Assembly (NCBI RefSeq): GCF_001544015.1
Contig: NZ_AP014924.1
Location: 186,001-250,000 of the forward strand
DNA length: 64,000 nucleotides
Reading direction: 5' to 3'
Origin: Limnochorda pilosa
Lineage (GTDB): Bacteria; Bacillota; Limnochordia; Limnochordales; Limnochordaceae
In this document: in pieces, positions 27,708 to 35,582 of the stretch
Numbering within the stretch: position 1 is the stretch's first letter
How the letters are laid out: each line of letters opens with the position of its first letter
The notes under the pieces: model-generated
Databases searched by the model: none
Told to the model about the DNA's origin: nothing
What the model saw: the letters and a program-made list of their open reading frames with translations, nothing else
Made by a program: the position numbers and the translations under genes

Positions 27708-28797
27708 GGCCGTCGCCTCCTCTGCCGTCTGCCGCCTCACCGTCCAGGGGGGCCCGGTAGATCCCGGCCAGGAGGGTCTCGGGGGCAGGCTCGGGGCTCT
27801 CCTCGGCGAAGGCCGCCGCCCGCTCCACCTCAGCCTCGGCTTGCCGGTCCACCTGGTCCAGTTGCTCCTGGGTGGCCACGCCGCCCTCGAGCAGCTCCGC
27901 ACCGAAGACCCGGATGGGGTCGCGCTGGCGCCAGGCCTCTCGCTCCTCCCGGCTGCGGTAGAGCTCGGGATCGGCCATGGAGTGACCCCTGAAGCGGTAG
28001 GTGAGCACCTCCAGCAGCACCGGCCCGCGCCCCTCTCGGGCCCAGCGGGCCGCGCTCCGAACGGCCTCTCGCACCCCCAGCACCCGCATGCCGTTCACCC
28101 GCGCCGCCGGGATCCCGTACGGCTCGGCCCGGCGGCGGATCTCGGTCACCGGCATGGCCCGCTCCACTGCCGTGCCCATGCCGTACAGGTTGTTCTGGCA
28201 GAGGAAGACCACCGGCAACCGCCAGAGGGCCGCCAGGTTCAGCGATTCGTGGAACTCCCCGGTGTTGGTGGAGCCGTCGCCGAAGATGCAGAGCACCACG
28301 TGGGGCCGCTCCAGGTAGGCATGGGCCAGGGCGAGCCCCACCGCCACCGGTAGGTGGAGCCCCACGATGGCATGTCCTCCCCAGAAGCGGCGCTCGGCAT
28401 CGGCCAGGTGCATGGAGCCGCCCCGGCCGCCGCTGGAGCCGTCCCGCCGGCCGTAGAGCTCGGCCATCACCCGGCCCGGGTCGAGGCCGCGGGCGAGGGC
28501 GTCGCCGTGGTCGCGGTAGTGGGTGATCACGTCATCGTCGGGTTCCAGACCGGCCATGGCGCCCACGGCCACGGGCTCTTCCCCGATGGCCAGGTGCAGG
28601 AAGCCTCCGATCTTGCCGTGCGCGTAGGCCTCGGCCGCCCGCTCCTCGAAGCGGCGGATGCGCTGCATTTCAAGGTAATAGCCGATGAGGCGTTCGGCGG
28701 GCTCCCTTGCCAGCGGCGGGGGTGGGTCGGGCACCCATTGGGCCGGGTGCCCGCTGGACGCGCCGGGCGCGGTGAGCGGGCCCGTCCGGTTCTCCAT
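27688..28797 (-). CDS. pdhA: 2-oxoacid dehydrogenase E1 alpha
   Basis: This 369-aa thiamine-diphosphate subunit has the ThDP motif GDGSTNTGEFHESLNLAALW ending at QNN. RYRDHGDALA-type sequence (ITHYRDHGDALARG) and the phosphorylation-loop-like YRFRGHSMADPELYRS match the family. The N-terminal 30 residues are Pro/Gly-rich and not conserved. The ATG follows GAGGGGGGAGCGTC. It is the first gene of the complex, and the 163-base gap to livM upstream should hold its promoter, though no clear -35/-10 pair was found. Confidence 0.92.
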   Translation of the reverse strand: MENRTGPLTAPGASSGHPAQWVPDPPPPLAREPAERLIGYYLEMQRIRRFEERAAEAYAHGKIGGFLHLAIGEEPVAVGAMAGLEPDDDVITHYRDHGDALARGLDPGRVMAELYGRRDGSSGGRGGSMHLADAERRFWGGHAIVGLHLPVAVGLALAHAYLERPHVVLCIFGDGSTNTGEFHESLNLAALWRLPVVFLCQNNLYGMGTAVERAMPVTEIRRRAEPYGIPAARVNGMRVLGVREAVRSAARWAREGRGPVLLEVLTYRFRGHSMADPELYRSREEREAWRQRDPIRVFGAELLEGGVATQEQLDQVDRQAEAEVERAAAFAEESPEPAPETLLAGIYRAPLDGEAADGRGGDGHGAHLS

Positions 28798-28960
28798 GAC
28801 GCTCCCCCCTCGGGGTCCACGGGGGGTGGCCCCCGGTCGTGTCGGGTGCGGGATGGGCCATCCTCCCATGGGACGGCCACCGCCCCGGCGGGATCTGACA
28901 GGCCCCTCCCCGGGCCGTATAGAAAGGAACGGGCGTTGAGGCGAGGGTGACCGACGTGGG

Positions 28961-29983
28961 CTAGACTTGCCGGGAGTGCCGGGAATTATGCGATCGCGCG
29001 GGCGCGCTCCGGGCCGGCAGGCCGGACGGCCCGGGTTCCAGGGCCAAGCGGGAGACCTGGCGCTCTTCGCCCAGGACCCCCTGGGGGCGCCAGAGGAGGA
29101 CCACCTCCAGCAGCACGCCGATGAGCACCATGCGCAGGGCGGCGGCCCGGGCGCTCAGGGCGGCGGGAAGGGCGTCGGCCAGGGCGTCGGACCCGGACCA
29201 GATGGCCCAGAGGAGCACCGCCCCCAGCACGGCTCCCCGGTTGTTTCCGCTTCCGCCCAGGATCAGCCCCACCCACACCAGGAAGGTGGCGTTCCAGGGC
29301 ATGAAGGCGTCGGGACTGATGAACTTGGTGAAAGAGGCGTAGAGGGCGCCCGCCACCCCCATGATGGTCGAGCCCAATACCAGTGCCTCCATGCGGTGAC
29401 GGAAGACGTCCTTTCCCACCGCGGCCGCCACCGCGTCGTCCTCGCGGATGGCGCGCAGCACCCGGCCCCAGGGCGAACGGATGCCTCGTTCCACCAGGAG
29501 GTAGCTGATCGCCACCACGGCCACCACCCCCGCGGCGAAGACCCAGGCGTCGTACCGGCCCGGCACGAGCCCGGCGAGCGGCCGCGGGATGCCTGGGATG
29601 CCCCGCACCCCGTTGGTGAGCCACGCCTCGTTCTTCAGCACGAGGCGCAGGGTCTCCGCAATGCCGATGCTGGCGATGGCCAGGTAGTCCTCCTTCAAGC
29701 GGAGGGTGGGGAGCCCGATGAGGTAGGCGGCCAGCCCTGCCAGCAGCCCGGAGACCGGGAGGGCCAGGACCACCGGCCACCCGAACCCACCCAGGTGGTT
29801 GGGGCTGGGGCCCGTGGTGAGGATGGCCGAGGTGTAGGCACCCACCGCGAAGAACCCGGCCACGCCGATGTTGAAGAGGCCCGTGTAGCCCCACTGCACG
29901 TTGAGCCCCAGGCTCAGGAGGGCGTAGATGCCCGCGATGGAGATGAAGAAGACGAGGTACGCGATCAGGCCGGACAGCTCCAT
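28961..29983 (-). CDS. livM: Branched-chain amino acid ABC permease LivM
   Basis: This 340-aa inner-membrane permease has LivM features: SLGLNVQWGYTGLFNIGVAG, GLPTLRLKEDYLAIASIGIA, and the cytosolic GRVLRAIREDDAVAAAVGKD. It ends LLWRPQGVLGEER plus a Pro/Ser-rich tail. The ATG follows GGGAGGG and overlaps the livH stop (TGATG). It is the last gene of the minus-strand liv operon. Confidence 0.92.
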   Translation of the reverse strand: MELSGLIAYLVFFISIAGIYALLSLGLNVQWGYTGLFNIGVAGFFAVGAYTSAILTTGPSPNHLGGFGWPVVLALPVSGLLAGLAAYLIGLPTLRLKEDYLAIASIGIAETLRLVLKNEAWLTNGVRGIPGIPRPLAGLVPGRYDAWVFAAGVVAVVAISYLLVERGIRSPWGRVLRAIREDDAVAAAVGKDVFRHRMEALVLGSTIMGVAGALYASFTKFISPDAFMPWNATFLVWVGLILGGSGNNRGAVLGAVLLWAIWSGSDALADALPAALSARAAALRMVLIGVLLEVVLLWRPQGVLGEERQVSRLALEPGPSGLPARSAPARSHNSRHSRQV

Positions 29984-30843
29984 CAGGCAGCCCTCCCTGT
30001 GCCCAGCAGGCCAGTGGGCCGCCAGACGAGCACCAGCACCAGCAGGACGAAGGCGACGGCGGGCTTGTACCCCGGGTTGAGGAAGGCCGTGGCCAGCTCC
30101 TGGACGATGCCGATGGCCAGCGCCCCCAGGATCGCCCCGTACAGGTTCCCCACGCCCCCCAGGACCACCGCCGCGAAGATGGGGAGAAGCAGGGTCCACC
30201 CCATGACGGGCTGGAGGTGGGTGTCCAGGGCCAGGAGGATGCCGCCCGTGCCTGCCAGCACCGCGCCGAGCCCCCACGTCCAGCGCACCACCTGCTCGGT
30301 CTTGATGCCTGAGATGCCGGCCAGGTCGGGGTTGTCGGCCACGGCCCGCATCGCCTTCCCCAGGCGCGTGCGGGTGAGGAAAAGGTGGAGGAGCACCACC
30401 AGAACCACCGCGAGCCCAAGGATGAGAAGGTGGATGGGCTTCACCCGCACCCCTCCGGGCAGAACCAGAGGAAACTGGACGCCCTGCTGGAGAAAGAGGT
30501 TGTCGGGGCCGAAGACCGCCTGGATCCCGTTCCGGAGGATCAGGGCCGCGCCCACCGAGGCGATGAGCAGAACCACCGGGTTGCTCCGGCGGAAGGGCAG
30601 GTAGAGGAGCCGGTCCAGAACCAGCGCCGCGAGCACGGTGCCGGCCACCGCGGCCGGCGCGGCGACCGCCAGGGGCCACCCGAGCCCCACGTGGAAGAGG
30701 AAGGCCAGGTAGGCGCCCAGGGTCATCATGTCGCCATGGGCGAAGTGAGCGAAGTTGAGGATCCGGAAGATCAGGGTGAGCCCGATGGCCCCCAGGGCGA
30801 TGATGGCCCCGGAGACGAGGCCGTACACGACGAGCTGGACCAT
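29983..30843 (-). CDS. livH: Branched-chain amino acid ABC permease LivH
   Basis: This 286-aa permease has the family opening LVSGAIIALGAIGLTLIFRI, LNFAHFAHGDMMTLGAYLAF, and the cytosolic GKAMRAVADNPDLAGISGIK. LGGVGNLYGAILGALAIGIV forms a late helix. Its ATG overlaps the livF stop (TGATG). It forms the transmembrane pore with LivM. Confidence 0.93.
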   Translation of the reverse strand: MVQLVVYGLVSGAIIALGAIGLTLIFRILNFAHFAHGDMMTLGAYLAFLFHVGLGWPLAVAAPAAVAGTVLAALVLDRLLYLPFRRSNPVVLLIASVGAALILRNGIQAVFGPDNLFLQQGVQFPLVLPGGVRVKPIHLLILGLAVVLVVLLHLFLTRTRLGKAMRAVADNPDLAGISGIKTEQVVRWTWGLGAVLAGTGGILLALDTHLQPVMGWTLLLPIFAAVVLGGVGNLYGAILGALAIGIVQELATAFLNPGYKPAVAFVLLVLVLVWRPTGLLGTGRAA

Positions 30844-31592
30844 CAGGAGGCACCTCCGAGGAAGAGACGGCCCACGCCGGGGTCGGTCAGGAGCCGTTCA
30901 GCCGGGGCCTCCAGCCGTTCGGTCCCCTGGGTGAAGACGTAGCCGCGATGAGCGATCTCCAGGCCCGCCCGGGCATTCTGCTCCACCAGGCAGACGCCCA
31001 CACCCTGCCCGTTGATCGCGCGGACCCGCTCCAGGATCATGGAGGTGTACAGGGGCGACAGGCCGGCCGTGGGCTCATCCAGCAGGAGCACCCGGGGATC
31101 CAGCATGAGGGCACGGCCGATGGCCACCATCTGCTGCTGGCCGCCCGAGAGTGCACCGGCCCGATGGCGGCGCTTCTCCTTCAGGGTCTCGAAGAGCGCG
31201 AAGACACGGTCCTTCCGGGCTTCCAGGGACTGATCGCGCACGACGTAGGCACCCATCTCCAGGTTCTCTTCCACGGTGAGCGACGGGAAGACGTTACCCG
31301 TCTGGGGGACGTAGCAGATGCCGAGGCGCACCGCCTGAGCGGGAGGGAGCCCCGTGATCTCCCGGTCTTCGAGCAGGACCCGGCCCGAGCGGATGCGGAC
31401 GAGCCCCACCATCGCCTTGAGGAGCGTGGATTTCCCGGCGCCATTGGGCCCGATGATGCAGACCAGCTCCCCGGGCGCCATGCGGAAGTTGACGCCGTGG
31501 AGGACGTCGAGCTGCCCGTAGCCTCCGTGCACCGCCTCCACCCGCATCAGGGACGCGGCGCCTGCGGGAGGGACCGGCTGCGCCGGGTTCAC
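30843..31592 (-). CDS. livF: Branched-chain amino acid ABC ATPase LivF
   Basis: This 249-aa ATPase has Walker A (GPNGAGKSTLLKAMVG), the signature LSGGQQQMVAIGRALM and Walker B (RVLLLDEPTAGLSP). QTGNVFPSLTVEENLEMGAY is the LivF-type Q-loop. The GTG at 31592 overlaps the livG stop (GTGA) and is favoured. The ATG at 31547 would give the canonical N-terminus but has no upstream ribosome site. Confidence 0.9.
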   Translation of the reverse strand: MNPAQPVPPAGAASLMRVEAVHGGYGQLDVLHGVNFRMAPGELVCIIGPNGAGKSTLLKAMVGLVRIRSGRVLLEDREITGLPPAQAVRLGICYVPQTGNVFPSLTVEENLEMGAYVVRDQSLEARKDRVFALFETLKEKRRHRAGALSGGQQQMVAIGRALMLDPRVLLLDEPTAGLSPLYTSMILERVRAINGQGVGVCLVEQNARAGLEIAHRGYVFTQGTERLEAPAERLLTDPGVGRLFLGGAS

Positions 31593-32422
31593 GCCGTGGG
31601 CACCCCCCCGAGGTAGGCCTCCACCACGATCGGGTTGGTCCGGATCGTCTCCAGCGTCCCCTGAGCCAGGAGGCGCCCCTGGTGCATCACGAGGACGGGG
31701 TCGCACAACTCGGCCACCAGGTCCATGTCGTGCTCGATGAGAAGGAAGGTCTTCCCCTGGTCGCGCAGCTCCCCGATGAGCCTCACCAGATCGCGCATGA
31801 GCGAGGGGTTCACCCCCGCCCCGGGCTCGTCGAGGAGGATCATCACCGGGTCCCCCATGAGTGTACGGGCGAGCTCCAGCAGTTTCTTCTGCCCGCCCGA
31901 GAGGTGCGCGGCCAGCTCGTCCTTCAACTCCGTGAGGTGGACGAACTCCAGGACCTCCATGGCCCGCCGGCGGATGGACCGCTCAGCGTCCACCACCCGC
32001 CCGGGCCGCGTCCACACGTTCCAGAGCGACTCGCCCGGTTGGGCCAGGGGCACCACCATCAGGTTCTCCAGCACCGTCATCTGGCCCAGCCCCCGGGGGA
32101 TCTGAAAGGTGCGGAGGATCCCCTGTGCGGCCACCTGGTGGGCTGCAAGCCCGTCGATCCGCCGGCCGAGGAAGCGGATCTGGCCGCCATCGGGTTTCAG
32201 GACCCCGGCAATCAGGTTGAAGGCGGTGGTCTTGCCCGCGCCGTTGGGCCCCACCAGCCCAGTGATCGAGCCCTGGGGCACGGAGAAGGTGAGACCGTCC
32301 ACAGCCTTGATCCCACCGAAGCTTTTCTCGAGGCCCTGTACATCAAGGATCGCTGGGCGCCCCAAGATCCTCTCCCTCTCGGCGGCGTCCCCCGGAGCGG
32401 GCTCCGGCAAGGGAAGCCGCAC
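31589..32422 (-). CDS. livG: Branched-chain amino acid ABC ATPase LivG
   Basis: This 277-aa ATPase has Walker A (GPNGAGKTTAFNLIAGVL), the signature LSGGQKKLLELARTLM and Walker B (VMILLDEPGAGVNP). RTFQIPRGLGQMTVLENLMV is the LivG Q-loop. The GTG start follows GGGAG at seven bases. It is the first gene of livGFHM, transcribed away from the binding-protein gene at 32626. Confidence 0.92.
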   Translation of the reverse strand: MRLPLPEPAPGDAAERERILGRPAILDVQGLEKSFGGIKAVDGLTFSVPQGSITGLVGPNGAGKTTAFNLIAGVLKPDGGQIRFLGRRIDGLAAHQVAAQGILRTFQIPRGLGQMTVLENLMVVPLAQPGESLWNVWTRPGRVVDAERSIRRRAMEVLEFVHLTELKDELAAHLSGGQKKLLELARTLMGDPVMILLDEPGAGVNPSLMRDLVRLIGELRDQGKTFLLIEHDMDLVAELCDPVLVMHQGRLLAQGTLETIRTNPIVVEAYLGGVPTA

Positions 32423-32625
32423 AGGCCATCTCCCACGAGCGGCCCGGTGAGTGGGAGAGCCTTTCGACGCCGTACCATCGAATCCTGCTCACGAGAACCG
32501 TTACGACCTGCCTCGCGAAGGGCCCGCCGGAGCTGGCGGGCGGCAGGACTGGCCCGGTGGACGTCGAAAGAAGAGACTCATAATCGTAGCGATCTCTGGT
32601 TTCTAACAAGGAGCGTGAGGTCTCT

Positions 32626-33867
32626 GTGAACTCCACGCGGGCCACCGTCGTCGGGCAGCGTCTCGTCTTCTCCATGGTCCTCGGCCTCCTGGTGGTGCTC
32701 GCCTCGGCCCCTGCACGGGCGCAGGAGGCGCTCCTGGGAACCCTCCTCTCCCTCACCGGCGACCTTGCCGCCTACGGTGAGCCTCTGAAGAACGCCTCCG
32801 ACCTGGCAGCCGACCAGATCAACGCCCAGGGAGGCGTTCGGAACGGGGCCTTCCTGCGCCTGGTCCACCGGGACGACCAGACCTCGCCCCAGCCCGGGGT
32901 GGAGGCGGCTCAACGGCTGGTCTCGGTCGACCGGGTGCCGGCCTTCGTCGGCGCCCTCTCCAGTGGCGTCACGATCCCCGTGGCGACGTCCGTCGCGGTG
33001 CCCAACCGCGTCGTGCAGATCTCACCGGCGTCCACCAGCCCCGAGATCACGAACCTTGACGACGACGACTACCTCTTCCGCACCGTCCCCTCCGACGCGC
33101 TGCAGGGCAAGGTGCTGGCGCAGGTGGCTCAGGAGCAGGGGTACAAGGCGGTGAGCGTCGTCTACATCAACAACGCCTACGGCGAGGGCCTGGCGCGTAA
33201 CTTCCAGGCGGCCTTCGAGGCCGGCGGCGGCCGGGTTCTGGTCAGTGTGGCCATGGAGGGTGGCCAGGCCTCCTACCGGGGCGAGCTCCAGAGGGCCGCC
33301 CGGGGCAACCCTGAGGCGCTGGTGCTCATCGCCTACCCCGAGAACGGCGCCACGGTCCTCCGCCAGGCGGTGGAGGAGGGCTTCTTCCGGGCGTTCCTCT
33401 TCTCCGACGGGCTCCAGTCCGAAGACCTGGTGGCCGCGGTGGGCGCGCAAGCCCTGGAGGGAACCCACGGAACCTCGCCCCTGCCACCCACCGAAAGCCC
33501 CGCCTACCAGCTCTTCCGGGACGCGTACGCGAAGAAGTACGGAACGCCGCCTCCTCAGCCCTACATGCCGGAAGCGTACGACGGGACCTTCGTCCTGGCG
33601 CTGGCCATGGAGAAGGCAGGGCCCGGTGCCACGGGCCAGCAGATCCGCGACGCGCTCCGGGAGGTGGCCAACGCCCCCGGCGAGGTGATCCACCCCGGGG
33701 AGTGGGCCAAGGCCAAGGAGCTCATCGCCCGAGGGGTCGACGTCGACTACCAGGGTGCCTCAGGTCCCGTGGAGTTTGACGAGAACGGTGACGTGGTCAA
33801 CGCGACCTACGGGGTCTGGAAGTTCGAGGGCGGCCGCATCGTCCAGGTGAGGACGGTCGAGATCTGA
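32626..33867 (+). CDS. livJ: Branched-chain amino acid ABC substrate-binding protein
   Basis: This 413-aa exported LivJ-type protein has a signal peptide (LVFSMVLGLLVVLASAPARA) cleaved near A-Q-E. The mature part opens with LLGTLLSLTGDLAAYGEPLK and has VGALSSGVTIPVATSVAVPN and VVYINNAYGEGLARNFQAAF. The GTG start follows GAGCGTGAGG. A CATAAT at 32579-32584 may be its -10 box. It is divergent from livGFHM, so both units are probably co-regulated from 32423-32625. Confidence 0.88.
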   Translation: MNSTRATVVGQRLVFSMVLGLLVVLASAPARAQEALLGTLLSLTGDLAAYGEPLKNASDLAADQINAQGGVRNGAFLRLVHRDDQTSPQPGVEAAQRLVSVDRVPAFVGALSSGVTIPVATSVAVPNRVVQISPASTSPEITNLDDDDYLFRTVPSDALQGKVLAQVAQEQGYKAVSVVYINNAYGEGLARNFQAAFEAGGGRVLVSVAMEGGQASYRGELQRAARGNPEALVLIAYPENGATVLRQAVEEGFFRAFLFSDGLQSEDLVAAVGAQALEGTHGTSPLPPTESPAYQLFRDAYAKKYGTPPPQPYMPEAYDGTFVLALAMEKAGPGATGQQIRDALREVANAPGEVIHPGEWAKAKELIARGVDVDYQGASGPVEFDENGDVVNATYGVWKFEGGRIVQVRTVEI

Positions 33868-33873
33868 AGCCCG

Positions 33874-33902
33874 CCCGCCCTATCCGGGCGCAGCAGGGCG
33901 GG
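33874..33902. terminator. Possible bidirectional terminator hairpin
   Basis: CCCGCCCT (33874-33881) pairs with AGGGCGGG (33895-33902) across a 13-base loop between the convergent livJ and hypothetical genes. There is no T-run. Confidence 0.3.
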
Positions 33903-33909
33903 GCGACCC

Positions 33910-34374
33910 TCAGCGGGAAGGGGGCTCGCCCTGCCCCGGCGCGCCCTCGCCCGTGGGACCCTCGGTGGGCGCGCCCTTCGCGGCGGCCCCGGGGGGACCT
34001 GCCGTCCCCGGCACGGCCGTTTCGGCCCGAGCGAACTGCACCCGGGGCTGGCGACCCGGGAGGAGGCGGGTCGTCAGGTACGGGAGCACCTCCTCCACCA
34101 CGAAGTCGAACCGGTAGTAGGCCGGGTACTCGTTGACCCGGGTCAGGCAGACCCGGGCCACCGGCACCAGCCGGTCGCCGTCCACCCTCACCACCTGGGC
34201 GGGCAGCCCCGGCCGGACGGCTCCTTCCCGCAGGTCCTCCAGGACGTCGAGATCGACCCTGCCGGGGTCGTAGGCCAGGTGGTACGTCGACCCGGGCCCG
34301 AGGTGGGCCAGGTTCTCCACCACCCAGTCGGTAAAGACCGGCAGGAGCAGCTGAACCCCCTCCACCGCGCTCAC
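33910..34374 (-). CDS. Hypothetical protein with Pro/Gly-rich tail
   Basis: This 154-aa soluble protein has an N-terminal domain (VQLLLPVFTDWVVENLAHLG ... YDPGRVDLDVLEDLREGAVR ... RVCLTRVNEYPAYYRFDFVV) of about 110 residues, then a low-complexity Gly/Pro/Ala/Glu tail. I do not recognise it. The GTG start has only a G-rich stretch upstream. It is divergent from trpS. Confidence 0.5.
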   Translation of the reverse strand: MSAVEGVQLLLPVFTDWVVENLAHLGPGSTYHLAYDPGRVDLDVLEDLREGAVRPGLPAQVVRVDGDRLVPVARVCLTRVNEYPAYYRFDFVVEEVLPYLTTRLLPGRQPRVQFARAETAVPGTAGPPGAAAKGAPTEGPTGEGAPGQGEPPSR

Positions 34375-34415
34375 CCCCTGGTTCCATCTCTATGCCTGGG
34401 ACCGGCCCCCGGTGG

Positions 34416-34444
34416 TTGACACGAACAGCGAGCTGGCGCAGAAT
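34416..34444 (+). promoter_or_regulatory. trpS promoter (TTGACA-17-CAGAAT)
   Basis: TTGACA (34416-34421) and CAGAAT (34439-34444) are spaced by 17 bases, and the predicted start is about 22 bases before the trpS ATG. The leader is too short for a T-box or trp attenuator. Confidence 0.65.
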
Positions 34445-34472
34445 CGACAGCAGGACGCCAGGAGGTGAGCGG

Positions 34473-35459
34473 ATGGGCCGGATCTTTTCGGGCATTCAGC
34501 CCACGGGCGGGGTGCACGTGGGGAACTACGTGGGCGCCATCCAGAACTGGGTGCGCATGCAGGACGAGATGGAGTCCTTCTTCTGCATCGTGGACTACCA
34601 CGCGATGACGGTTCCCTACGACCCTTCCGACTTCCGCCGGAGGGTCCGGGAGGCCGCAGCCATCAATCTGGCCGCGGGGCTGGACCCGGCCAAGACCACG
34701 CTCTTCGTCCAATCCCACGTGCCCGAGCACGCGGAGCTTGCATGGATTCTGGGCTGCGTCACCCCGCTGGGCGAGCTGCAGCGCATGACCCAGTTCAAGG
34801 ACAAGGCCCGCCAGCACGCGGAGAACGTCAACGCGGGCCTGCTCAACTACCCGATCCTCATGGCCGCCGACATCCTGATCTACAAGGCCGACACGGTCCC
34901 CGTGGGCGAGGATCAGGTGCAGCACCTGGAGCTGGCCCGGGAGATCGCCCGCCGCTTCAACGGGACCTTCGGCCCCACCTTCCCCGAGCCCCAGCCCCGC
35001 CTCACCGCGGGCGCCCGCATCATGGCCCTGACCGACCCCGAGAGCAAGATGTCCAAGAGCGTTCCCGGTAGCTACGTGGCCCTCACCGACCCTCCCGACG
35101 AGATCCGCAGGCGGCTGCGCCGGGCCGTGACCGACACGGGCCCCACCACGGGCGAGATGAGCCCGGGGGTGCGGAACCTCTTCACCCTCCTGGAGGTCTT
35201 CGACGCCCAGGGTGACACCTTCCGCGCCCTGCGCCGGGCGTACGACGAGGGTACCCTTCGCTACGTGGAGCTGAAGGACGCGGTGGCCGAGCACATGATC
35301 GAGCAGCTTCGACCCATCCGCGAGCGGTACGAGGAGCTTGTGGCCCACCCGGACCGTCTCCGCACCATCCTGGCCGAGGGGGCCGATCGCGCCCGGCGGG
35401 TGGCCAGGACCACCATGGAGGAGGTGTACGAGCGCACAGGACTCCGTTCCCGAGCCTGA
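34473..35459 (+). CDS. trpS: Tryptophanyl-tRNA synthetase
   Basis: This 328-aa class I synthetase charges tRNA-Trp. The HIGH-type motif is in FSGIQPTGGVHVGNYVGAIQ (HVGN), and SKMSKSVPGS is the KMSKS loop. YPILMAADILIYKADTVPVG and QVQHLELAREIARRFN are typical. Length matches bacterial TrpRS. The ATG has CAGGAGGTGAGCGG directly upstream. Confidence 0.96.
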   Translation: MGRIFSGIQPTGGVHVGNYVGAIQNWVRMQDEMESFFCIVDYHAMTVPYDPSDFRRRVREAAAINLAAGLDPAKTTLFVQSHVPEHAELAWILGCVTPLGELQRMTQFKDKARQHAENVNAGLLNYPILMAADILIYKADTVPVGEDQVQHLELAREIARRFNGTFGPTFPEPQPRLTAGARIMALTDPESKMSKSVPGSYVALTDPPDEIRRRLRRAVTDTGPTTGEMSPGVRNLFTLLEVFDAQGDTFRALRRAYDEGTLRYVELKDAVAEHMIEQLRPIRERYEELVAHPDRLRTILAEGADRARRVARTTMEEVYERTGLRSRA

Positions 35460-35488
35460 GCGGCTACCAGGCCGCAGCGGCTGGTCCC

Positions 35489-35515
35489 GCTGCCGGGGGG
35501 CCTCTCCCCGGCAGC
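35489..35515 (+). terminator. 10-bp hairpin after trpS
   Basis: GCTGCCGGGG (35489-35498) pairs with CCCCGGCAGC (35506-35515) around a seven-base loop, 30 bases after the trpS stop. There is no T-run. It sits just before the next promoter. Confidence 0.5.
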
Positions 35516-35517
35516 CC

Positions 35518-35547
35518 ATGACGAAGACAGCCGGCGTCTGGTATGAT
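35518..35547 (+). promoter_or_regulatory. Promoter with extended -10 for the PAP2-GDPD gene
   Basis: ATGACG (35518-35523) lies 18 bases before TATGAT (35542-35547), which is preceded by TGG to form an extended -10. The coding region starts 36 bases downstream. Confidence 0.55.
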
Positions 35548-35582
35548 GCCTCTGGTAGGATTCGGAAGGAGGCCTGCCGGCC

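Noticed and set aside
34375-34472. Search for a T-box or trp attenuator before trpS
   Set aside because: The promoter places the transcript start only about 22 bases before the ATG, too short for a T-box.
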